35,161 nucleotides of DNA from Betaproteobacteria bacterium UBA5216. Lineage in GTDB: Bacteria; Pseudomonadota; Gammaproteobacteria; Burkholderiales; SG8-41. The notes beneath the pieces are model-generated. The model was not told the origin of the DNA, ran no database searches, and worked only from the letters and a program-made list of their open reading frames with translations. Position 1 is the first letter of the stretch, and every line of letters begins with the position of its first letter. The translations under genes and the position numbers were made by a program. Location: the NCBI GenBank assembly GCA_002412495.1, contig DHVE01000007.1, positions 1 through 35,161 of the forward strand, written 5' to 3'. Of the stretch, positions 23,694 to 30,920 are shown in pieces.

Positions 23694-25112
23694 CTAGGTC
23701 ACGCGGAAATTCTTGAACTGCCACGGATCGGATTCATCCACGTCTTCCGGAAACGGATGATGGCGGCCCCTTAGCGGATTCCAATCGGTGTAGACGCCGC
23801 GCACTTCGCCCAGATACGGGTTCGCCACTTCCAGCACGCGCTTGAAATCCAGATCATCCGGATCAAGAATGCCCGCGCGCGGATTTTCCATTGCCCACAC
23901 CACGCCGCCCAGCACGCCCGCCGCCACCTGAATACTGGTGGCGTTATTGTAGGGCGCCAGCTTGCGCGCCTCCTGGATGGTGACACGCGAGCCGTACCAG
24001 TACGCGCCGCGCGCATGGCCCATGAGCAACGCGCCCAGTTCGTCGGTGCCGTCGAAAATTTCGTCCATCAAAATGCGTTTTTTCTCCGGCAACTCCCAAT
24101 TCTTGCCGGCGAGTTCATGAATCGACGACACGGTGTTGTCGCACGGGTGATATGCATAGTGGCAGGTGGGGCGATACAGCACCTTGTCTTTCTCGCGCAC
24201 CGTAAAATAATCCGCGATCGACACCGCCTCGCCGTGGGTAATCAGAAAGCCGTGGTAATTGCCTTCGCTGGGTGTCCACGAGCGCACCCGCACCGAGGCG
24301 CCGGGGCGCGTCAGGTAGATTGCCGCGTCACAACCGTATTCATGGCGCTGGCCATCGTGCGGGAAATGTTTTTCATGCGTGCCCCAGCCCAGTTCGCACG
24401 GCTGCGAACCTTCGCCGACGAAACCATCCACCGACCAGGTGTTGACGAACTCGAAGCGTTGCTTGCCGGGATTGGCCGCTTGCGTGTCGCGCTCGGCGCA
24501 GTGGATCACCTTCACGCCCAGCTTCATGGCAAGCTGCGCCCATTTCGCCTTGGTTTTGGGAACGTCGGTCTTGCGATGTAAATCACGCGCGATGTTGATC
24601 AGCCCCTGCTTGACCCAGTGCGAAATCAGTCCTGGATTCGCGCCGTGCGTCGGAATCACCGTCGGTCCGCCGTTGGGATATTTGTCGCGCAGCGCCCGCA
24701 CGTCTTCGCGCAGGCCGTAATTGGAGCGATGCGACGCGGACACCGTCGGATCGGTATACCCGCCGAGCCACGGCTCGATGCAGGTATCGAGATACATCGC
24801 GCCCTTCTCGTAGCAGAACTCAATCAGCGCAACGCTGGACACATCCACCGACAGATTGAGCAGAAAGTCGCCCTTGTCGAGCAGCGGGTCGAGCAACGCG
24901 CGGTAATTGTCCTGCGTGAGCGGCTGGACAATAAATTTTATGCCGTAGTGCGCCGCCTCGGCCTTGCCGCGCTCGTCGCCGGTGAGTATGGTGATGCGGT
25001 CAAGCGGCATGTCGACGTGCCGCAGCAGCAGTGGCAAGGTACCCTGCCCCACGGAGCCGAAGCCAACAAAAACCAGCCTTCCGGGAAATTTAACGTGTTT
25101 CTTATCGGCCAT
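23694..25112 (-). CDS. hss: Homospermidine synthase
   Basis: The enzyme makes sym-homospermidine from putrescine (or putrescine and spermidine) using NAD as a prosthetic group, in the cytoplasm. The 472-residue length is typical of bacterial homospermidine synthase. The N-terminal Rossmann motif FVGFGSVGQGTLPLLLRH is followed by MYLDTCIEPWLGGYTD, PTHGANPGLISHWVKQGL, WGTHEKHFP, YRPTCHYAYHPCDNTVSSIHEL and YNNATSIQVAAGVLGG, matching the family from Blastochloris and legionellae. I start at MADKKH because AGGAAG lies eight bases before it; the ATG three codons earlier is too close to that site. It appears monocistronic with its own promoter, and the dioxygenase gene upstream ends 197 bases away. 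Confidence 0.93.
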   Translation of the reverse strand: MADKKHVKFPGRLVFVGFGSVGQGTLPLLLRHVDMPLDRITILTGDERGKAEAAHYGIKFIVQPLTQDNYRALLDPLLDKGDFLLNLSVDVSSVALIEFCYEKGAMYLDTCIEPWLGGYTDPTVSASHRSNYGLREDVRALRDKYPNGGPTVIPTHGANPGLISHWVKQGLINIARDLHRKTDVPKTKAKWAQLAMKLGVKVIHCAERDTQAANPGKQRFEFVNTWSVDGFVGEGSQPCELGWGTHEKHFPHDGQRHEYGCDAAIYLTRPGASVRVRSWTPSEGNYHGFLITHGEAVSIADYFTVREKDKVLYRPTCHYAYHPCDNTVSSIHELAGKNWELPEKKRILMDEIFDGTDELGALLMGHARGAYWYGSRVTIQEARKLAPYNNATSIQVAAGVLGGVVWAMENPRAGILDPDDLDFKRVLEVANPYLGEVRGVYTDWNPLRGRHHPFPEDVDESDPWQFKNFRVT

Positions 25113-25148
25113 TTCATACACTTCCTGGTCTTGGCTAAAACGGCGCGC

Positions 25149-25154
25149 AGTGTA
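25149..25154 (-). promoter_or_regulatory. Extended -10 promoter element for hss
   Basis: On the minus strand TGCTACACT gives a TACACT -10 with a TG extension. Transcription would start near 25142, leaving a leader of about 30 bases before the hss ATG, which includes its AGGAAG site. The -35 region is weak (TTTCTT at 16 bases). Confidence 0.45.
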
Positions 25155-25309
25155 GCATTTTCCAGCGCGAAAGAAACACGGATCGGCATGCCGCGCCCAA
25201 AAGGCGACATGCCACTAACCTAATGTTTTTATTGACTTTTACGTCATCCGCCATATCAGACATCACCGCGCCACGCTGGCACGCCCGGAAACGGCAAACC
25301 GAAGTCGAA

Positions 25310-26173
25310 TCAGCCGCCGTATGCCGCGGGCGCTGCCTCGCCCTTAATTTGCGTGCGATGCATGATGCGCCGTTCCGTGGGGGGAAACGGATCGCGCCGG
25401 TGCATGGTGGTGCGGTTGTCCCACAACACCAGATCACCGACCTGCCATTTGTGTTTATAGATGCGATGCTCGGCGACGGGATACTTCCACAGTTCATCGA
25501 GCAACGCTTCGCTGTCGGCGAGCGAGAGGCCGGAAATGTACGACATGCGCCGGCGCCCCAGATAAAGCACCGCATCGCCGGTTTCCGGAATGCGAATCAC
25601 CGCCGGATGCAGCATACCCGGCGCGAGTTCCGGGTTATCGATGGGCGTCACGCCCGCGCGCAAGAATCCACCCGAGTTGTAGGTGCCATCGTGCTTGACC
25701 TTCAGCGTCGCGATACGCTGCTTTAGCGCCTGCGGCAGATCTTCATACGCGCCGGTCATGTCGCAGAACCAGGTATCGCCGCCGCTGGCGGGAATTTCGC
25801 GCGCCGTCAGCATCGACGCCAACGGTGGCTTGGATTCGTAGCTCATGTCGGTGTGCCACACGGCCTCGCCGTCGCCCAGCGCGCCAATGGGCCGACCGGC
25901 GTTGTCCTTGACGTTGGAGACTACATAAATATCCGGATACCCTTCTGGCGATTGGCGACCGTGTTCCTGATTCGGCGGCGAATCCAACTGCCCGATGCGA
26001 CGCGAAAACACCAGCAGGCCATCGTCCGACAAATGCTGCCGTGGAAACGCCAGCAAGCCACGATGCTGGTGCCAAACCTGTTTGAGAGCGGCAAACTGCG
26101 CGTCGTCGAGGTGCCCCAGATCCACACCGGTGACGGCAGCGCCGAATTGAGGCGTCAAGCGGGTAACTTGCAT
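25310..26173 (-). CDS. TauD/TfdA-family Fe(II)/2-oxoglutarate dioxygenase
   Basis: The 287-residue cytoplasmic enzyme couples 2-oxoglutarate decarboxylation to hydroxylation of an organic acid such as a sulfonate, aryloxyacetate or carnitine-like compound. The iron triad is H107 and D109 in VWHTDMSYE and H258 in TTMHRRDPF, with R273 (RRIMHRTQIKG) as the likely 2-oxoglutarate-binding Arg. LLAFPRQHLSDDGLLVFSRRIGQL and SMLTAREIPASGGDTWFCDM are family-typical. No sulfonate transporter or sulfite exporter adjoins it, so taurine is not specifically supported. It is divergent from an M20 peptidase-cupin pair, which may share its regulation or a catabolic theme. Confidence 0.92.
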   Translation of the reverse strand: MQVTRLTPQFGAAVTGVDLGHLDDAQFAALKQVWHQHRGLLAFPRQHLSDDGLLVFSRRIGQLDSPPNQEHGRQSPEGYPDIYVVSNVKDNAGRPIGALGDGEAVWHTDMSYESKPPLASMLTAREIPASGGDTWFCDMTGAYEDLPQALKQRIATLKVKHDGTYNSGGFLRAGVTPIDNPELAPGMLHPAVIRIPETGDAVLYLGRRRMSYISGLSLADSEALLDELWKYPVAEHRIYKHKWQVGDLVLWDNRTTMHRRDPFPPTERRIMHRTQIKGEAAPAAYGG

Positions 26174-26228
26174 GATAATTTCCGTGGATAGCGAATTTGC
26201 GAATGGCGGACGAACAAACGATGGGTGA

Positions 26229-26234
26229 ATTATA
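26229..26234 (-). promoter_or_regulatory. Consensus -10 for the dioxygenase gene
   Basis: On the minus strand TATAAT (26234 to 26229) is a perfect -10 hexamer, placed for a transcript start about 49 bases upstream of the dioxygenase ATG. A TTGCTC lies upstream but at a 21-base spacing, so no proper -35 is visible; an activator may be needed. Confidence 0.4.
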
Positions 26235-26345
26235 GACCGGACGCATCGGCCATGGGAGCAAGTCCGGATGCGCGCATTCGCCCACAGACCGCGTTCGTTG
26301 ATACCATTGGCGCGCCAACATCGCGCACCTACAGGGAATTATTTC

Positions 26346-27743
26346 ATGACCCGCGAATCCGCCATCTCCCGCGCCACGCGTCACTTTGACGAAGGCCAAT
26401 TTATCGCCGACCTCGCGCGACGCGTCGCCATCCGCACCGAGAGCCAAATCCCCGCTAGCCGGCCCTTCATGGACGTGTATCTCAACGACGAGATCACCCC
26501 CGCCTTCGCGCGCATGGGATTCAAAACCGAGATACTGCCGAACCCGGTCGAGGGTGTCGGCCCGATTCTGCTTGCCGAACGTATCGAGGATGACCGCCTG
26601 CCGACCGTGCTGATGTATGGCCACGGCGACGTGATTCGTGGCCTTGAAGACCAATGGCGCGCGGGCATCGAGCCGTGGAAACTCAAGCAGGAAGGTGACC
26701 GCTATTATGGCCGCGGCACCGCCGACAACAAGGGGCAGCACTCCGTCAACATGGCCGCGTTGCAAACCGTGCTCGATGAACGCGGCAAGCTCGGCTTCAA
26801 TGTGAAATTCATGCTCGAAACCGGCGAAGAACTCAGTTCGCCGGGCCTGAAAGACTTTTGCGCCACACACAAGGCACGGCTCAAAGCCGATGTGCTGATT
26901 GCCTCCGACGGCCCACGCTTGTCGGCGAAACGCCCCACGCTGTATCTAGGCTCGCGCGGCTGCATGAATCTGAATTTCACGGTTGATCTGCGAGACGGCG
27001 CGCATCACTCCGGCAACTGGGGCGGCCTCCTGGCGAATCCCGGCATCGTGCTCATGCATGCGCTATCCAGTATCGTCACGCGCGAGGGTAAAGTGCTGGT
27101 ACGCGACTTGTTGCCGGACCACATTCCCGCCAGCATTCGCAAAGTGCTCGTCGATTGCCAACCCACACCGGAACCCGACGAACCTCAAATCGATCCGGGC
27201 TGGGGCGAGCCGGGATTAAGCGCCGCCGAAAAACTCTACGCATGGAACACCTTTGAAATTCTCGCCTTCCGCACCGGCAATCCTGATAACCCGGTGAACG
27301 CCATTCCAGGCAAGGCCATCGCCACTTGTCAGATTCGTTTTGTCGCGGGCTGCGATGCCGACTCGTTCATTCCGATACTGCGCAAGCACCTCGACACCCA
27401 AGGCTACGAAAACGTAAAAATCAGCATGGCGCGCAAGAGCTTCTTGCAGGCCACGCGCCTCGACCCCGACCACGCCTGGGTGCGCTGGGCCGCCGAATCG
27501 ATACGCCGCACCACCGGCGCCGCCCCCGCGATATTGCCCAACATCGGCGGCTCGCTGCCCAATGACTGTTTCGCCGAGACGCTGGGGCTACCAACGTTAT
27601 GGGTGCCCCACTCCTACGCCGGCTGCTCGCAACACGCGCCGGATGAACACTCGCTGGGGTCGATTCTGCGCGAAGGTTTGCAGATGATGACGGGGTTGTT
27701 TTGGGATCTTGCGGAGACCGGCGTGCCAACCGTCATTGCATAG
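26346..27743 (+). CDS. M20-family metallopeptidase/amidohydrolase
   Basis: The 465-residue protein is a di-zinc M20 hydrolase that cleaves small peptides or N-acyl amino acids in the cytoplasm. Metal and catalytic residues visible are H93 and D95 in YGHGDVIRG, D127 in GRGTADNKGQ, E161 and E162 in LETGEELSSPG, D188 in LIASDGP, and the C-terminal His in CSQHAPDEHS. The lid domain region (about 200-340) contains GAHHSGNWGGLLANPG. I start at MTRESAI, which has an AGGGA site, instead of the longer frame from 26268, whose N-terminus lacks similarity to the family. It is followed by the two-domain cupin gene after a palindrome and diverges from the dioxygenase. Confidence 0.93.
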   Translation: MTRESAISRATRHFDEGQFIADLARRVAIRTESQIPASRPFMDVYLNDEITPAFARMGFKTEILPNPVEGVGPILLAERIEDDRLPTVLMYGHGDVIRGLEDQWRAGIEPWKLKQEGDRYYGRGTADNKGQHSVNMAALQTVLDERGKLGFNVKFMLETGEELSSPGLKDFCATHKARLKADVLIASDGPRLSAKRPTLYLGSRGCMNLNFTVDLRDGAHHSGNWGGLLANPGIVLMHALSSIVTREGKVLVRDLLPDHIPASIRKVLVDCQPTPEPDEPQIDPGWGEPGLSAAEKLYAWNTFEILAFRTGNPDNPVNAIPGKAIATCQIRFVAGCDADSFIPILRKHLDTQGYENVKISMARKSFLQATRLDPDHAWVRWAAESIRRTTGAAPAILPNIGGSLPNDCFAETLGLPTLWVPHSYAGCSQHAPDEHSLGSILREGLQMMTGLFWDLAETGVPTVIA

Positions 27744-27759
27744 TATAAATACCACCACT

Positions 27760-27785
27760 GTCATTCCGGCACCGGCCGGAATGAC
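27760..27785. repeat. Perfect REP-like palindrome between M20 and cupin genes
   Basis: GTCATTCCGGC (27760-27770) and GCCGGAATGAC (27775-27785) are perfect 11-base arms around a four-base loop ACCG. The sequence is of the dispersed extragenic palindrome type. It lies 17 bases after the M20 stop and 32 before the cupin start, so it may shield the upstream mRNA end or attenuate the downstream gene. There is no T-tract. Confidence 0.7.
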
Positions 27786-27816
27786 GAATCCATCAATCCC
27801 GTTACCCGAGAAAATC

Positions 27817-28683
27817 ATGTCACAACCCTATCTCGTCCACGTCACCGACGTCATCCCCGAAAACATGCAAAAAGGTGACGGCTGGGCAATCTCTGAGTTT
27901 CGTCTGCCTGTAACCGGCGCGCACGGCAGTGCAACCACCATTTTTCATTCGATTTTCCGTCCCGGCTCCACGCACGCCAAGCATTTGCACAGCAGATGCG
28001 ATGAAATTGCGGTTTACATCAACGGTCACGGCATCGTCGGTCAAAGTGATCAGCGCACCCAAGTTGGCCCCGGCCATTGCCGGTTGATGCCTGCCGGTTC
28101 TCCGCATTTTTTCCATAACGAAACCAAGGACCAGGATGGTCTCGTCATCGGTTTTTACATGGGCGCTAAAAGTGTGCCTGATACCGGATATCAGTTTTGC
28201 GGCCATGTCGCCAAGACTGATCTCGATATGCCACGCGCGCCGACACTGACCGAAGGCATTTTGCTCAACGTCGCCGACGTGAAGCCGCTCAAACTCAACG
28301 CCGCCGAGGGCTGGAATGTGAGCGATTTTCGTCTGCCCATCGGCAAACACAACGGCAGCGCCCGCAACGCGCAGTTCTGGATGAAGTTGGCGCCGGGCGA
28401 GGCGCATCACAAGCATCGCTTCGACCGCTGCGAAGTACTGTATTACGTGGTGTCGGGCACAGGCATCGCCGGCGCTGGCGGCAAGTCAGCACCCGTACGA
28501 GGGGGGCATGTGCAGTTCATTCCCCAGGGCGTCGAACAATTCATCGCCAACACCAGCAAAACAGAAACGCTGGAAGTCATCGGCGTCTATACTGGCGCAG
28601 GCAGCATCGAGGATGGCGGATACGTTTACGCCGGCAAGATAACGGAGGCCGACCTTATGCGCGCGAGAAAAATAAAGCAATAA
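27817..28683 (+). CDS. Two-domain cupin protein
   Basis: The protein has 288 residues from the ATG preceded by CGAGAAAATC; the in-frame region before it is the palindrome and is non-coding. It contains two tandem cupin barrels of similar sequence. The first has metal-site motif HAKHLHSRCDEIAVYINGHG (about 53-72) and the second HHKHRFDRCEVLYYVVSGTG (about 194-213), each with two His and one acidic residue in the first cupin box, and each followed by a second box with PAGSPHFFHN and PQGVEQFIAN. The second box in the second domain lacks the usual His. Each half starts with a D-V/I-P or DVKPLK segment then GWxxSxFRLP, so the gene arose by duplication. Dioxygenase, decarboxylase or isomerase activity is possible; no substrate can be assigned. 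Confidence 0.85.
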   Translation: MSQPYLVHVTDVIPENMQKGDGWAISEFRLPVTGAHGSATTIFHSIFRPGSTHAKHLHSRCDEIAVYINGHGIVGQSDQRTQVGPGHCRLMPAGSPHFFHNETKDQDGLVIGFYMGAKSVPDTGYQFCGHVAKTDLDMPRAPTLTEGILLNVADVKPLKLNAAEGWNVSDFRLPIGKHNGSARNAQFWMKLAPGEAHHKHRFDRCEVLYYVVSGTGIAGAGGKSAPVRGGHVQFIPQGVEQFIANTSKTETLEVIGVYTGAGSIEDGGYVYAGKITEADLMRARKIKQ

Positions 28684-28705
28684 AAACAATTACTTACATA
28701 CCCCT

Positions 28706-28728
28706 CCTGTTGTCATAACAGGTCTTTT
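28706..28728 (+). terminator. Hairpin followed by T-rich tract after cupin gene
   Basis: CCTGTT (28706-28711) and AACAGG (28717-28722) form a six-base stem with a five-base loop, followed by TCTTTT (28723-28728). This is a modest intrinsic terminator for the cupin transcript, or an operator for the next gene. A TTGACA hexamer (28734-28739) follows immediately, with a weak CAGACT at 28758, and could be the promoter of the metal cluster. Confidence 0.5.
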
Positions 28729-28799
28729 GATAATTGACATGCGTGCGGCACACAGCGCAGACTTTCCCCCCGAACCATGAACAACAAGAGAGGCACCTT

Positions 28800-30407
28800 A
28801 TGAGCGCACGCCCGATTATCAAGATTGCTTCCGCGGCGTTGTCCGCCACACTGTTACTCGCTGCCGGCGCCACGCGGGCGCACGAAGACGAAGGCAAGGG
28901 CCAGCTCGGCCGCGTCAAGTTCGCAACCTCGTGCAACGCCAAAGTACAACCTTTGTTCGAAACCGGTGTCGCGATGCTGCATTCGTTCTGGTATAGCGCG
29001 GCGGAGAAAACCTTTCGCGATGTGCTGGTGCAGGATCCCTCATGCGCGGCGGCCAATTGGGGCATCGCCGCGATCCTGATGAATAATCCGCTTGCCGGTC
29101 AGGGCGCTTCGCCCAAAGACGCGGCGGCGGCACAGGCGGCCATCGATCAAGGCCGGCGCGTCAGCCCCAAGACACAGCGCGAGCGCGATTACATTGAAGC
29201 GGTTGCGGCGTACTACGAAGATTTTTCAACACGTGGAGAACGCGCGCGGCAGGCAGCCCGTGCCAAGGCATTCGAGGAACTGGCCGCGCGTTACCCGGAT
29301 GACGATGAAGCGCAGATTTTCAGCGCGCTTTATATTGCCGGCACCCAGTTGCAGTCTGATCAGACGTACGCCGCCTACTTGAAAGCCGCCGCCATCCTGG
29401 AAAAGCAATTTGCAAAATATCCAGAACATCCCGGCGTGGCGCATTACCTGATTCACAGCTACGACGCGCCGCCCATTGCGGAAAAAGGCCTGCCTGCCGC
29501 GCGGCGTTATGCCGGCATCGCCCCGGCGGCGCCGCATGCGCTGCACATGCCCTCGCACATCTTCACCCGTGTCGGCGCATGGGAAGACTCCGCGGCAACC
29601 AATCTGCGTTCGGCCGACGCGGCGAAAAAAGGCGGCGAACCCAACGAGGCCTATCACGCCAGCGATTATGCCGTGTATGCGTATCTGCAATTGGCGCGCG
29701 ACAACGATGCCAAGCGCACGATGGAGGACGTGCTGAAGGTGACCAATTTCAATGCTGCAGTGCGCACCGCGCCATACGCCATGACAGCCATGCGCGCTCG
29801 CCTTGCCTTGGAACGTGGCGCGTGGCGCGAGGCTATGCAGTTGCAGCCGCAGCCGACCAAATTTGCGTTCATAGACGCCATTACGCATTTCGCGCGAGCG
29901 CTGGGGGCGGCTCGCAGCGACGATACTGCATTCGCCGAAACAGAGGCCGTGGAACTTGCGCGTCTGCACAAGGCGCTGCTGGATGCCAACGACAACTATT
30001 GGGCCACCGAAGTCGAGGTGCAGCGTCTCACCATCGCGGGATGGATCGCACTCAAGCAAGGCAATAACGATGGCGCCCTGAAGTTCATGCGCGCCGCCGC
30101 TGATCTGGAAGACAAAAACGAGAAGAGCATCGTCACGCCGGGCCGTGTGTTGCCAGCGCGCGAATTACTGGGAGACATGCTGCTCGAAATAAAACAACCG
30201 GCGCTGGCGCTCAAGGAATTCGAGGCGTCCCAGGCGCGGGAGCCCAACCGGTTTCGCGGTTTTTACGGCGCCGCGCTCGCGGCAGAGGGCACGGGTGATC
30301 GCGCCAAGGCTGCCAGCTACTACGCAAAATTGATGGATCTCGCGAAAAAAGGCGGCAGTAGTCGTCCCGAGCTTGCACGCGCCCGCGCGTACATCGCGCA
30401 ACGCTAA
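28800..30407 (+). CDS. Exported TPR-repeat protein
   Basis: From ATG at 28800 (GAGAGG site upstream) the protein has 535 residues. A signal peptide ends near GATRAHED. The mature protein is helical throughout with TPR-like helix pairs, for example ANWGIAAILMNNP, AQIFSALYIAGTQLQ, AILEKQFAKYPEHPGVAHYLIHSYD and LALKEFEASQAREPNRFRGFYGAALAAEGTGDRAKAASYY. Conserved His-rich segments HPGVAHYLIHSYD and APHALHMPSHIF suggest a metal or ligand site. Function is unknown, and it probably acts as a periplasmic scaffold. A second exported TPR gene and a multicopper oxidase follow on the same strand, so it may belong to their metal-handling pathway. Confidence 0.85.
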   Translation: MSARPIIKIASAALSATLLLAAGATRAHEDEGKGQLGRVKFATSCNAKVQPLFETGVAMLHSFWYSAAEKTFRDVLVQDPSCAAANWGIAAILMNNPLAGQGASPKDAAAAQAAIDQGRRVSPKTQRERDYIEAVAAYYEDFSTRGERARQAARAKAFEELAARYPDDDEAQIFSALYIAGTQLQSDQTYAAYLKAAAILEKQFAKYPEHPGVAHYLIHSYDAPPIAEKGLPAARRYAGIAPAAPHALHMPSHIFTRVGAWEDSAATNLRSADAAKKGGEPNEAYHASDYAVYAYLQLARDNDAKRTMEDVLKVTNFNAAVRTAPYAMTAMRARLALERGAWREAMQLQPQPTKFAFIDAITHFARALGAARSDDTAFAETEAVELARLHKALLDANDNYWATEVEVQRLTIAGWIALKQGNNDGALKFMRAAADLEDKNEKSIVTPGRVLPARELLGDMLLEIKQPALALKEFEASQAREPNRFRGFYGAALAAEGTGDRAKAASYYAKLMDLAKKGGSSRPELARARAYIAQR

Positions 30408-30424
30408 ACGGAAATAATCCGTTT
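30406..30424 (+). promoter_or_regulatory. Hairpin covering the TTG start of the second TPR gene
   Basis: AAACGGA (30406-30412) and TCCGTTT (30418-30424) are perfect seven-base arms around AATAA. The left arm begins in the upstream stop codon, includes the GGA of the only ribosome-site-like sequence, and the right arm includes the first two bases of the TTG start. Folded mRNA would hide both, so translation could be conditional or coupled to ribosomes finishing the upstream gene. Confidence 0.5.
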
Positions 30425-30887
30425 GAAAAAAATATTCGCTGCCGTTCTCATGGCGTTCGTGCTGCCGGGCTTCACGCCCGGCGCCAACGCCGAACCGTAC
30501 GAAGACAACCCCAGCGCGGCCGCCAACGATCCAGACTACGCCGCCGGCAAAGCGGCGATGGTAAAGAAAGACTGGACCGAGGCAGTGAAGCGTTTTCACC
30601 AGGCCGCGCTTCGTGATCCGGACAGCGCCGACCTGCACAACTACCTCGGCTTTTCGTATCGCAATCTCAAGCAGATGGATCTCGCGCTCAAGTTCTACAA
30701 GCGCTCGATTGAACTCAACCCGCGCCACCGCGGCGCGCACGAGTACATCGGCGAGGCCTACCTGATGCTGAATGATCTGCCCAATGCGGAAAAGCACCTC
30801 GAAGCGCTGCGTAACATCTGTCTGCTACCCTGCGAGGAACTCGACGACCTGGAAAAAGCGGTGAAGGACTATCGCGCCCGCAAGTAA
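30423..30887 (+). CDS. Small exported TPR protein
   Basis: The 154-residue protein starts with TTG at 30423; this gives a complete signal peptide (KKIFAAVLMAFVLPGFTPGANA), while the first ATG would delete its basic start. The mature part has about three TPR units: DYAAGKAAMVKKDWTEAVKRF, ADLHNYLGFSYRNLKQMDLALKFY and GAHEYIGEAYLMLNDLPNAEKHL, followed by a helix with two Cys (NICLLPCEEL), which may form a disulfide or metal site. It follows the larger TPR gene by 15 bases and precedes the multicopper oxidase by 33, so the three form an operon. Confidence 0.88.
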   Translation: MKKIFAAVLMAFVLPGFTPGANAEPYEDNPSAAANDPDYAAGKAAMVKKDWTEAVKRFHQAALRDPDSADLHNYLGFSYRNLKQMDLALKFYKRSIELNPRHRGAHEYIGEAYLMLNDLPNAEKHLEALRNICLLPCEELDDLEKAVKDYRARK

Positions 30888-30920
30888 CCACCTCTATTCA
30901 TTCAATCCTGAATATCCCTC

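Noticed and set aside
25310..26173. Assignment of the dioxygenase specifically as taurine dioxygenase (tauD)
   Set aside because: The family motifs fit many substrates and no tauABC or sulfite-handling genes are nearby, so only the family was called.
25743..26870. 375-codon minus-strand frame spanning the divergent dioxygenase/M20 intergenic region
   Set aside because: It crosses two convincing genes and their promoter region in a shadow frame, and its translation resembles no protein family.
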